Source: Chryseobacterium glaciei (lineage in GTDB: Bacteria; Bacteroidota; Bacteroidia; Flavobacteriales; Weeksellaceae). Taken from it: 64,000 nt of DNA. The translations under genes were made by a program, and so were the position numbers. The notes under the pieces are model-generated. The model was not told the DNA's origin. It saw only the letters and a program-made list of their open reading frames with translations, and did no database searches. The stretch lies in NCBI RefSeq assembly GCF_001648155.1, contig NZ_CP015199.1, forward strand, positions 1,091,001 to 1,155,000, given 5' to 3'. Positions 16,909 to 24,221 of this stretch are shown one piece after another. Every line of letters begins with the position of its first letter. Positions within the stretch are counted from its first letter, which is position 1.

Positions 16909-19014
16909 TTATTCTGGATCAACTCTATTATGTCCACCATAAAAAATACCATCTTGTGATGCTTCTATATGAACATGATAATATTGGGGTAAAATCCCTT
17001 TTGCATTTCCTGTATTACCGGATAAACCAATAATAGTTCCGTGTTTTATTTTATCATTTTTAGACACTTTAGTTGAAGATAAATGGCAATATCTTATCCA
17101 TATTAAATTCCCATCCTTATCTTTGGATTTAACGGTAACAATTATTCCCAACTCTCCTTTTGTATCATTCGCTTCTATAACTTCACCACATAGTAATGAA
17201 TATAAAGAAGTTCCAACAGAGGCCAAAATATCAACACCTGTATGGTAATAACCCTTTGGGTATGGATGCTTGCTGTTAAATCTTTTTTCTCGATTAAATC
17301 TATTTTTATTTACATTATCACTTTGATTATTGATCCTAGGATTTTTAACTACATCAGCATATTCAAAACATTTCGAGTAATTAGAAGGACATTTTTCAGT
17401 GGGCTTATTATTTACAAGCTCTATTATTTCTTCACATGAAAATTGCTTTTCTTTTTTACTTAATCCCTCTGTATAACTACTTCTATATCTCCCTAAAATT
17501 TCTGTTCTTTGTATTTTTCCATCCTTATTGTTTTCATTATCTATACTTTGATTCTGTTTGTATTTTTCACCATCTAGTTGTTTATCATACAAAACATACT
17601 CATCGCCTTTGCCAACTCCCTTGGGAGCAAATACATGTAAATATATGTCCTCAGGGGATTTGATATTTTCTTTTGCAGATTCAAAATATTTTTTCACATA
17701 ATCTAATTGCTTTATTTCACCCATTTTTGCTAATCTCAATTTCACCTCATGAAGTTTATCAAAGCCTGATCCTTCTTTAAATTCACCAATTTGTTGAAGT
17801 GCTGCTTGGGTAAATTGAATTAAACCAACTGCTCTTGATGTTTTTGAAATTACTTTCCCCTTTTTATTTTTTTTTATTAACCAAAAATCATCTTGAGTAA
17901 TAGAATTTACATCTTTCAATGACATTCCCATAATTTGATGAGCCTTAAAAGATCTATTGGTTTCCACATTCATCACAGCCATTAAACCATTTGCCATTTC
18001 TATTTTTCTTTTATCTCCCCAAAGATCAGCACAAATTTCAACTACTTTCTTTCTAAACTGGCAATTTACATTATCACCCCAAATTAAATCATATTGTTGA
18101 CAAGCACATTTATTTTCCTCTTTCTTCTTCTCATCAGGTTCAAACACCGTCACCACCTTATTCCCAGTATTCACAGGAGGATTAGTCCCTACTTGCTTTT
18201 TAAACTTTCTTTTAACAATAACCTCTTCAATCACAATCCCTTCATAAATTTTTTCGGTATCAACACCACTGCTTACGGTCTGTACTTTCACATAATCAGG
18301 ATTTTGTACATCTACATTTTTACTTACCGATTTATGTTCGGCAGTTTCCACGACTACATAATATTCATGTAGCTTGTCGTGACTGCCATCCATCATGGCA
18401 TTGGCAATTTTAGCAAAATTGGCATTCAAGTTAAACTCATGCACTAGAAAACCTTTTTTATTCAGAGGTTTTTTGACGTAAGCTACCCTATTATTTTTAT
18501 TCTTTGGACTGTCTCCACCACCCTGAGCATCATCTTCGTAGAGACTTAAATTCACCATTTTGTTCTGCATATTCTGGGTGTAGACCTTTACTTTTATAGT
18601 CTGACCATACTTCATAACCGTATCGTCCTTGATAGGAGTATCATCTACTTTGAAAAGATCCACACGTGTGATTTTCTTCTCAATTCCCGGCAGAACTTTG
18701 ATCCTTAATCCTGGCGGAATACGCTTTTCAGGTTCATAAATATAAGCTTCAAGCATCAGTTCACTTCCAACCAATGATTGATTGGTTACTATAACCGGAA
18801 CGCGATACCCAATTTTGGGAAGAGTTCCGGCTTTGGGTGTCAGCTCGCGCCAATTACCATGATGTTTAAAATCTAAAGCATACAATTTCCATCTTGCGGC
18901 GTCAACTTTCTTTTTATCATCAAGATCGTATATTCGGCTTACTTCATAATAAGCCGTCTCACCAAGACGAATCTCGGAAGGGCCTTTTATCTGCGAAATA
19001 CCTTTTTTGCTCAT
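16909..19014 (-). CDS. T6SS peptidoglycan-hydrolase effector: lysozyme-like plus M23 peptidase
   Basis: 701 aa with no signal peptide, so export should depend on the T6SS. Residues 1-250 are a beta-rich delivery region (VKVYTQNMQNKMVNLSLYEDDAQG). Residues ~305-410 look lysozyme/transglycosylase-like: ...VMNVETNRSF (E351) and AVGLIQF (397-400). Residues ~578-701 are an M23/LytM endopeptidase with HTGVD (H591, D595), RYCHLS (H644) and HVH (H680, H682). Together these would cut both glycan strands and peptide cross-links. A PAAR-like gene lies 19 nt upstream and two lipoprotein genes lie downstream, completing an effector cassette. M23 assignment is strong, the glycan-cleaving part moderate. Confidence 0.85.
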   Translation of the reverse strand: MSKKGISQIKGPSEIRLGETAYYEVSRIYDLDDKKKVDAARWKLYALDFKHHGNWRELTPKAGTLPKIGYRVPVIVTNQSLVGSELMLEAYIYEPEKRIPPGLRIKVLPGIEKKITRVDLFKVDDTPIKDDTVMKYGQTIKVKVYTQNMQNKMVNLSLYEDDAQGGGDSPKNKNNRVAYVKKPLNKKGFLVHEFNLNANFAKIANAMMDGSHDKLHEYYVVVETAEHKSVSKNVDVQNPDYVKVQTVSSGVDTEKIYEGIVIEEVIVKRKFKKQVGTNPPVNTGNKVVTVFEPDEKKKEENKCACQQYDLIWGDNVNCQFRKKVVEICADLWGDKRKIEMANGLMAVMNVETNRSFKAHQIMGMSLKDVNSITQDDFWLIKKNKKGKVISKTSRAVGLIQFTQAALQQIGEFKEGSGFDKLHEVKLRLAKMGEIKQLDYVKKYFESAKENIKSPEDIYLHVFAPKGVGKGDEYVLYDKQLDGEKYKQNQSIDNENNKDGKIQRTEILGRYRSSYTEGLSKKEKQFSCEEIIELVNNKPTEKCPSNYSKCFEYADVVKNPRINNQSDNVNKNRFNREKRFNSKHPYPKGYYHTGVDILASVGTSLYSLLCGEVIEANDTKGELGIIVTVKSKDKDGNLIWIRYCHLSSTKVSKNDKIKHGTIIGLSGNTGNAKGILPQYYHVHIEASQDGIFYGGHNRVDPE

Positions 19015-19033
19015 CGTGTCTTTGTATTAAGAT

Positions 19034-19516
19034 TTACATATAATCTGCTTCCTCTTCTTCCATTTCCATATTGTCTGCCATCTCTTTAAAATCAAAAAAC
19101 GGACATATTTCTACCAAAACATCGTTGTCTGCATTTTTGAAATTCTGAGAAGTTACCTCACTTGTCTGTCCGTGGTTAATGATGTCTATACAATCTTTTC
19201 CTCCTATGGGACAAGTGGCCTTACTGTCTTCCAGCAAAACTTTTCCTTTATTATCTTCTATTACTATTTTTTCGTAATATCCGCTCCACTCTGTTACTAC
19301 AGCCTGACAAGGATTATTGTTCATTTTCGCACAGCTTCCGAAAGTATTTTTTTCAAAGGTTTTCCCGATGTCTTTGTGGGTAGCCGTTAATTTTTCTTTT
19401 CCATCTTTGTCATTGATGTAGCGTTTGCTTTGGGTTTTCACCTTCAGCTTATCCGGCGTAGTTCCGAACTTACATTTGCAGGTTGCTCCCTGACATACTA
19501 AATGTTTTTCGCTCAT
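19034..19516 (-). CDS. PAAR-like DUF4280 protein, T6SS spike tip
   Basis: 160 aa. Cys-rich start HLVCQGATCKCKFG and later SCAKMNNNPCQAV, ATCPIGGKDCIDIINHGQTSEV match DUF4280, the PAAR-like cap on VgrG in Bacteroidota. These proteins sharpen the spike and link effectors to it. The acidic C-terminal tail (NMEMEEEEADYM) may bind the downstream effector. It sits 19 nt before the peptidoglycan-hydrolase gene, the usual PAAR-effector order. Confidence 0.85.
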   Translation of the reverse strand: MSEKHLVCQGATCKCKFGTTPDKLKVKTQSKRYINDKDGKEKLTATHKDIGKTFEKNTFGSCAKMNNNPCQAVVTEWSGYYEKIVIEDNKGKVLLEDSKATCPIGGKDCIDIINHGQTSEVTSQNFKNADNDVLVEICPFFDFKEMADNMEMEEEEADYM

Positions 19517-19531
19517 CTTATGTTGTATTTT

Positions 19532-20341
19532 TTATAATTGATACAGTTCAAAATTGATCAACCTTATATTTTTTTCATCCTTACTTTGTAAGCCTATTTC
19601 TGCTTGTATCGAAAAAACAGAACCATCTTCTTTATTAAATTGATAGATTAAGTCTACTTTTCCGCCGCAGTTATTTTCCTCTTCATCTGATTCTGCATTT
19701 TTTCTATTATTGATAATTTGCTCAAAACTTCTCTGATCGATACATTTTCCTGAAATTTTCATCACTCCTTTTCCTTCTTCTGACAGCTTTGAATCAATAA
19801 TTTTAATATTGTATTTCACTTTATTCTTAAAAGGAAAAACGGGCAGATACAAATCAAAATCAGCGTTTTCTTCTTTTATATAATCTCGAAACGGTAAAAA
19901 ATAAAGACGATAAAAAAGACTATTCAGAATCCTATTTTGTATTATATTTTTTGATTCTAATTCATCTTCTACATTTTTTATAAGCTCTTTTGCTAATTTT
20001 CCTTTATAATATTCTACAAGTTTCGGTTTCAGGCTTTTCCAACGTTTTCTAATTTCATCTAAATTACTGATATGCTTCAAATTACCGCTTTCCAATGTTT
20101 CTACTTCCAATGGGAAAAATACATTCCCAATTTTTTCAGAAAGCTGTTCTATAACAAGATCCGGAACTTTATCATTTATCAATATATTCTTTCGTCTAAT
20201 GGAATATTCAAAAGGTTCAAGCCTTTCAATTTCAATAATAAAAGTGATTTTGCTTTTCTTTTCATCGTTTTCAAAAAGAGTCTGCACAACACCATATTCT
20301 TTACGGAAAGGATATTTTTTCTCTAAAATATTCTGAACCAT
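19532..20341 (-). CDS. Unassigned T6SSiii-associated cytoplasmic protein
   Basis: 269 aa, no signal peptide or membrane segment. The N-terminal half is mixed and charged. The middle has a helical stretch rich in Lys/Glu (KRWKSLKPKLVEYYKGKLAKELIKNVEDELESKN), and the C-terminal part is strand-rich (KVDLIYQFNKEDGSVFSIQAEIGLQ, IRLINFELYQL). It lies between tssN (2 nt) and the PAAR-like gene (15 nt). No family recognised. Position suggests a baseplate, spike-loading or adaptor role. Confidence 0.7.
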   Translation of the reverse strand: MVQNILEKKYPFRKEYGVVQTLFENDEKKSKITFIIEIERLEPFEYSIRRKNILINDKVPDLVIEQLSEKIGNVFFPLEVETLESGNLKHISNLDEIRKRWKSLKPKLVEYYKGKLAKELIKNVEDELESKNIIQNRILNSLFYRLYFLPFRDYIKEENADFDLYLPVFPFKNKVKYNIKIIDSKLSEEGKGVMKISGKCIDQRSFEQIINNRKNAESDEEENNCGGKVDLIYQFNKEDGSVFSIQAEIGLQSKDEKNIRLINFELYQL

Positions 20342-20343
20342 CT

Positions 20344-21351
20344 CTATTGATTTTGGTCTATTACTTCTACCTCTTCTTCTTTCTTAGCGGATCTTTTTCT
20401 TTCATCTTCTCTTGTAAATTCGTAGTCAGTTTCTTTAATTTTTTCTCTTTCATCGGCCATTACCGGTTCTGTTCTCAGGCAAAAAACAACGCTGTTTTCT
20501 TCAATTCCGTTCATGTAAAGAGTAAGATCCGGGTCAACATATTTAGTCGCTTCATACCATTTGGGTTGTAGAAAAAACACCCAATTAAACAATCCGTTTT
20601 GATCTTCAATCTGAATCTGACCTCCCGGATGTTTATCATTATAATCTAAAACGAAATTATAGAAAAGCTTTCCGAAATCTACTCTAGTTGGCCCTTTTGC
20701 ACGGTAAACACTGTATTTTTTTGCGTTTTTATCTCTATCCATTAAAAATGTAAATACTACCATATTTTTCATTTCCGAATCGCTTAATCCCTCATCATCT
20801 TTATAATTTTCAGGAAACATCCAGGTTTTATAAATTTTTGGAGGGATAGACATTGCTCTGTTGAAAGTATCATTAAGAAATGTCGGAATAAAGAATATAA
20901 TAAAGTGCCCAAGCATCAGGTAAATAAAATCCGATGAATTAAGGAAAGTATATATCAATGAAAACGGAATCAAGGCATACAGCACAGCTATCAAAGCAAA
21001 AAGATACTCTGTTCCTATTTTTTGGGAATCAAACTTGTTGAAAATATTTCTGTAAAGAATGCAATGGATGATCCCCATAATGAATGATGAGATCTGATAA
21101 AAAATAAATTCATATAAATTATCATTAGAAAAAAGTTTATTATACCCAAGCAATGCTGCTGTAGCATATATAAAAGCAAAAGAAAACAAATAGGTGTAAA
21201 ATTTACCTTTATATTTTTGTTTAAAAGAGGGTACTTTCTGACCAAAAATCATGGTCAGAATTATACATAAAGCCAAAACGATGAACAGCATCACCAAAAG
21301 TTTTGGATCTAAAAGATTAATAAAATATTTTTTTATGTTTATCTGTGTCAT
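20344..21351 (-). CDS. tssN: TssN, T6SSiii polytopic inner-membrane protein
   Basis: 335 aa. The first ~165 residues carry about five transmembrane helices (LLVMLFIVLALCIILTMIF; TYLFSFAFIYATAALLGY; FYQISSFIMGIIHCILY; LFALIAVLYALIPFSLIY; FIYLMLGHFIIFFIPTF). Residues ~165-335 are a cytoplasmic domain (NRAMSIPPKIYKTWMFPENYKDD, KYSVYRAKGPTRVDFG) with a charged tail. This matches TssN, the membrane-anchor protein of Bacteroidota T6SSiii that stands in for TssL/TssM. It lies 12 nt from tssG. Confidence 0.88.
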   Translation of the reverse strand: MTQINIKKYFINLLDPKLLVMLFIVLALCIILTMIFGQKVPSFKQKYKGKFYTYLFSFAFIYATAALLGYNKLFSNDNLYEFIFYQISSFIMGIIHCILYRNIFNKFDSQKIGTEYLFALIAVLYALIPFSLIYTFLNSSDFIYLMLGHFIIFFIPTFLNDTFNRAMSIPPKIYKTWMFPENYKDDEGLSDSEMKNMVVFTFLMDRDKNAKKYSVYRAKGPTRVDFGKLFYNFVLDYNDKHPGGQIQIEDQNGLFNWVFFLQPKWYEATKYVDPDLTLYMNGIEENSVVFCLRTEPVMADEREKIKETDYEFTREDERKRSAKKEEEVEVIDQNQ

Positions 21352-21363
21352 ATCATTTGTGTG

Positions 21364-22299
21364 TTAAATCCTTGTATTGTATCCTAAGACAGGGGTTTCT
21401 GTGGTATTAAATTCAAAATCCTGTTTTTCTTTCGGCAGGAGAACGATCGTATTTATTTCCACTTCAATGGGAAAAAAATGGTCATAAAACATTTCAATAA
21501 ATTTTTTCTTCTTTCCTTCATGAATATAATCGATGAAAGATGAGTTTTTCAGAGGTCCAATCTGCAGATCCAAATGACACGAATAGTCATCATAAGTAGT
21601 ACCTGCAATAAGATCCAATCCTAGCCTATTCATGCCTAATTCAACGCTTTGGCTTTCATCCGAATACTCATGATGTCCTTTATAGGTTACACTCACATTT
21701 TCTTCCAATAAAATGGAAAGAATGTGGCATGCTTCCTCAATATTTCCTACAATTTTATAAGCAAAAGGCAATAATCTTATAAATTTTGAAATCAATAACG
21801 GCGGAAAATCTTTGTCGATACCCCAAAAATCATAAAACATTTCCGGAGCCAGGTAACTGTTTAATTCAAATAAAAAATCGTTCTCCAGATTTTCAACATT
21901 TACTCCATAGCTGAACATCTCATTATCAAAAGGTTGAAAAAAAGTTCGGGCAGCTTTCTGTTGTTTTTTCTGAGTCTGATACTCTTTGATCATTACATCA
22001 ACATCTTTATTCGGAGTATCATTTTGAGTTTGGTGGCTGATATTCTCAGGAAGCATATCATAAATACTGTCTCTGGAAAGATTCAGTTTCAACATTTGCT
22101 TACTGTCGTAATCATAGTCTGTAACTTCAGACTGTAAAATATCAAATCGATAGGCACGTGAGAACTGTCCTTCTTTTTGGATTACATATTGATTTTCATC
22201 AATCTCATTATTCTTCAGCAAATCATTAATAATAACCTCAGCTCTTATATCATGTTTTAAAGCATTGATCTGCTTTGTAAGATGTTCTAAGTTTTTCAT
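21364..22299 (-). CDS. tssG: TssG, T6SS baseplate wedge subunit
   Basis: 311 aa. Partner of TssF in the baseplate wedge. The N-terminus is a short helical region (LEHLTKQINALKHDIRAEVIINDLL). The central SYLAPEMFYDFWGID and SKFIRLLPFAYKIVGNIEEACHILSILLEE plus the C-terminal LGMNRLGLDLIAGTTYDDYSCHLDLQIGPL match the TssG pattern, where the LG..LGxxxxxG segment is most conserved. 7 nt separate it from the lipoprotein gene upstream. Confidence 0.85.
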   Translation of the reverse strand: MKNLEHLTKQINALKHDIRAEVIINDLLKNNEIDENQYVIQKEGQFSRAYRFDILQSEVTDYDYDSKQMLKLNLSRDSIYDMLPENISHQTQNDTPNKDVDVMIKEYQTQKKQQKAARTFFQPFDNEMFSYGVNVENLENDFLFELNSYLAPEMFYDFWGIDKDFPPLLISKFIRLLPFAYKIVGNIEEACHILSILLEENVSVTYKGHHEYSDESQSVELGMNRLGLDLIAGTTYDDYSCHLDLQIGPLKNSSFIDYIHEGKKKKFIEMFYDHFFPIEVEINTIVLLPKEKQDFEFNTTETPVLGYNTRI

Positions 22300-22306
22300 G
22301 GTGTAT

Positions 22307-22942
22307 TTATTTTTGCTTTAAACGTCCTGCAGCAACATATCTTAACTGGAAATATTCATCATTGAAATTGTAGATATTAAGTCCGTTTGTGGTACATGCT
22401 ACAATCCTGTCGTTATGGAGATAAATCCCAACATCAGAGATTGGATGGCTTTTATCATAACGGAAAAACAATATGTCTCCTTCCTGTAAGAAAGACCTTC
22501 CTGTAAAAAGCTGAATGTCTTTAGATCTGAAAATCCCATCCGGCGTTTTAGAAAAAGTTGCTCCATAAACATCGCTGAAAAGAGCCTGCACAAAATAGGG
22601 AGCATCAACGCCGATATTTTTTTCAAGCATTTGTTTTCTATATGGTGTGCCCAGCCAGCCATCGACATAAGAATACAGTTTGTAATCTTTAATATCTTTA
22701 GGCATCACCCCCATAAGGATAGAGTATTTTTCTTTTACTCTTAAAGTATCATCGCTTAAACCTTCTGAATTATCATCTACTATAGAATAGGCAGATGTAG
22801 ACGTATCTTTTTGCTGAGTTTTATCCTTCAAATATTCATCTGAAGAATAATTATAGGGAATGTCTTTTATATATTTATTAGCCCCACACGAAAGGAGAAG
22901 CAACGCAACAAATATGTGTATATACCTGTTAATGAATTTCAT
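22307..22942 (-). CDS. Catalytically dead NlpC/P60-fold lipoprotein, T6SSiii envelope component
   Basis: 211 aa. Lipobox LLLLSC gives a lipidated Cys19. Residues ~90-205 have the NlpC/P60 layout: WLGTPY, then GVDAPYFVQ where active enzymes have D-C-S-G-F (the nucleophile is Ala114), EGDILFF, and ISDVGIYL where the usual His is Asp170. Both catalytic residues are missing, so it is probably a structural or peptidoglycan-binding protein. As first gene of the minus-strand T6SS operon, it could be the lipoprotein of the TssNOPQR-type envelope complex (TssQ-like), but I cannot prove that name. Confidence 0.75.
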   Translation of the reverse strand: MKFINRYIHIFVALLLLSCGANKYIKDIPYNYSSDEYLKDKTQQKDTSTSAYSIVDDNSEGLSDDTLRVKEKYSILMGVMPKDIKDYKLYSYVDGWLGTPYRKQMLEKNIGVDAPYFVQALFSDVYGATFSKTPDGIFRSKDIQLFTGRSFLQEGDILFFRYDKSHPISDVGIYLHNDRIVACTTNGLNIYNFNDEYFQLRYVAAGRLKQK

Positions 22943-22959
22943 CTGTGTTTGTGTTTTGA

Positions 22960-22967
22960 CAAATATA
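22960..22967 (-). promoter_or_regulatory. -7 element of the minus-strand T6SS operon
   Basis: On the minus strand TATATTTG (TAnnTTTG) lies 18 nt before the ATG of the NlpC/P60-like lipoprotein. It matches the Bacteroidota sigma-ABfr -7 box and is followed by the same GTC(G/A)AAACACAAAC(G/A)CA leader as on the plus side. The 5' UTR would be very short. Confidence 0.6.
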
Positions 22968-23016
22968 TAATTTTTTTTGAAATAAATAATTTAATTCTCT
23001 TTTTTTTGAAAAAATT

Positions 23017-23047
23017 TTTGCCATATAAAAAATACTGAATATATTTG
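23017..23047 (+). promoter_or_regulatory. -33/-7 promoter of the plus-strand T6SS arm
   Basis: TTTG at 23017-23020 and TATATTTG at 23040-23047, 19 nt apart, match the Bacteroidota TTTG / TAnnTTTG promoter. The leader GTCGAAACACAAACGCA is nearly identical to that on the opposite strand, so both arms are probably expressed together. The ATG is about 20 nt downstream. Confidence 0.65.
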
Positions 23048-23066
23048 TCGAAACACAAACGCATTG

Positions 23067-24131
23067 ATGACAAAAAATAATCGCACATTTTTCCAAAATG
23101 TAGATTACAGAATCTACATTAGCCTTGGAATCTTGCTTCTAGTAAGCCTTTCTCTACTTTTATATCAATATACAAGACATGTCGATTGCGATGATGCAAA
23201 GTTTTTTATTCATGCTGATGAATATGTAATTAATCGTGTTGTAGAGTATCAGGATAATACAAAAGGAGCTCAAAATTGGGAGTGGGATTTTGGAGACAGC
23301 ACAGCTATAGATAGAAGACAAATCACTTTTCATAAGTATTCAAAACCCGGAAATTATATTGTAAAATTAAAAATAAACGGGAACTGTATTCATGAAAAAT
23401 CTCTTACAATTACAAGTATTAGTCAGGAAACAGGATATTTACCCTCTATTATTGCTCCAAATGTTGTGACCATGGGAGAAAGTATTCAGTTTGATTCCGA
23501 AAAAGAAGGTGGAGAATCTTGGGAATGGAGTTTTGGTGAAACTTCAAGAACCGATGCTTTAGGAAAAAATCCAAGCTATAAATTTAAATCTGTTGGTGAG
23601 AAAAAAATTACTCTAATCGTGAACGGAGACGTGGAACATACTGCCGTTAAAACGATTTATGTAGCTCCAAAAGCGATTAAGGCGAAGCAAAAAATAGACA
23701 TTCAGTCTTATGAATTTGAAAAACAGTCCGTTGCTTTTTCATTGCCAAGAGGAGCCGCACAGAAAGATCCTTTGGTAGACATGCTTCAGTACATTCCGGT
23801 TTCTCCAAAATCTAAATCGAAAAAAGACTCAATTATCGCTGAGAAAAAAGCACCGGAAATTTCTAATGAACAATTCCAATTGCTTTTAAATCAGGTAGCA
23901 GCACAGGCAAAAACAAAAGATGATTTTAAAGATTATCTGTGTGGAAATTTCGAAATTCCTGTTGTCGTTAATGATAAAAAACTGATGCCGTTCGGGCAAT
24001 TCTGCCAGAATATTATGGGCAAAAAAATCAAAATTACAGCGCTTAGACTTAATAAAGATTCCAAAAACTGTATCCAAAACATCAACGTTCAGTATAAAGT
24101 GAAAAAAATGATGCTTTGGGTGAGAGATTAA
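23067..24131 (+). CDS. PKD-domain T6SSiii inner-membrane protein (TssP-like)
   Basis: 354 aa from ATG 23067; a TTG codon directly upstream is less likely. One transmembrane helix at ~14-35 (RIYISLGILLLVSLSLLLYQ). Two PKD-like domains at ~43-118 (WEWDFGDSTAID) and ~125-200 (WEWSFGETS) face the periplasm. The C-terminal part (FKDYLCGNFEIPVVVNDKK, FCQNIMGKKIKI) is specific. A one-span protein with extracytoplasmic PKD domains, divergently transcribed from tssG-N and 90 nt before clpV, fits an envelope component such as TssP. That name is my best guess from the architecture. Confidence 0.75.
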   Translation: MTKNNRTFFQNVDYRIYISLGILLLVSLSLLLYQYTRHVDCDDAKFFIHADEYVINRVVEYQDNTKGAQNWEWDFGDSTAIDRRQITFHKYSKPGNYIVKLKINGNCIHEKSLTITSISQETGYLPSIIAPNVVTMGESIQFDSEKEGGESWEWSFGETSRTDALGKNPSYKFKSVGEKKITLIVNGDVEHTAVKTIYVAPKAIKAKQKIDIQSYEFEKQSVAFSLPRGAAQKDPLVDMLQYIPVSPKSKSKKDSIIAEKKAPEISNEQFQLLLNQVAAQAKTKDDFKDYLCGNFEIPVVVNDKKLMPFGQFCQNIMGKKIKITALRLNKDSKNCIQNINVQYKVKKMMLWVRD

Positions 24132-24221
24132 TTAAAATCCTTAAACACATTCTTTAATAAAACTAACAACGTGATTAGTTAGGGAACAATACTACTATAT
24201 TAAGTAAAAACACAAAATCTC

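Noticed and set aside
16909..19014. TssR-like large envelope protein as identity for the 701-aa gene
   Set aside because: It has no signal peptide and carries a full M23 site, so an effector is the better reading. I could not identify a TssR in the window.
24161..24180. Short AACTAA/TTAGTT hairpin before clpV as a terminator
   Set aside because: Only six A/T pairs without a T run; too weak to call.
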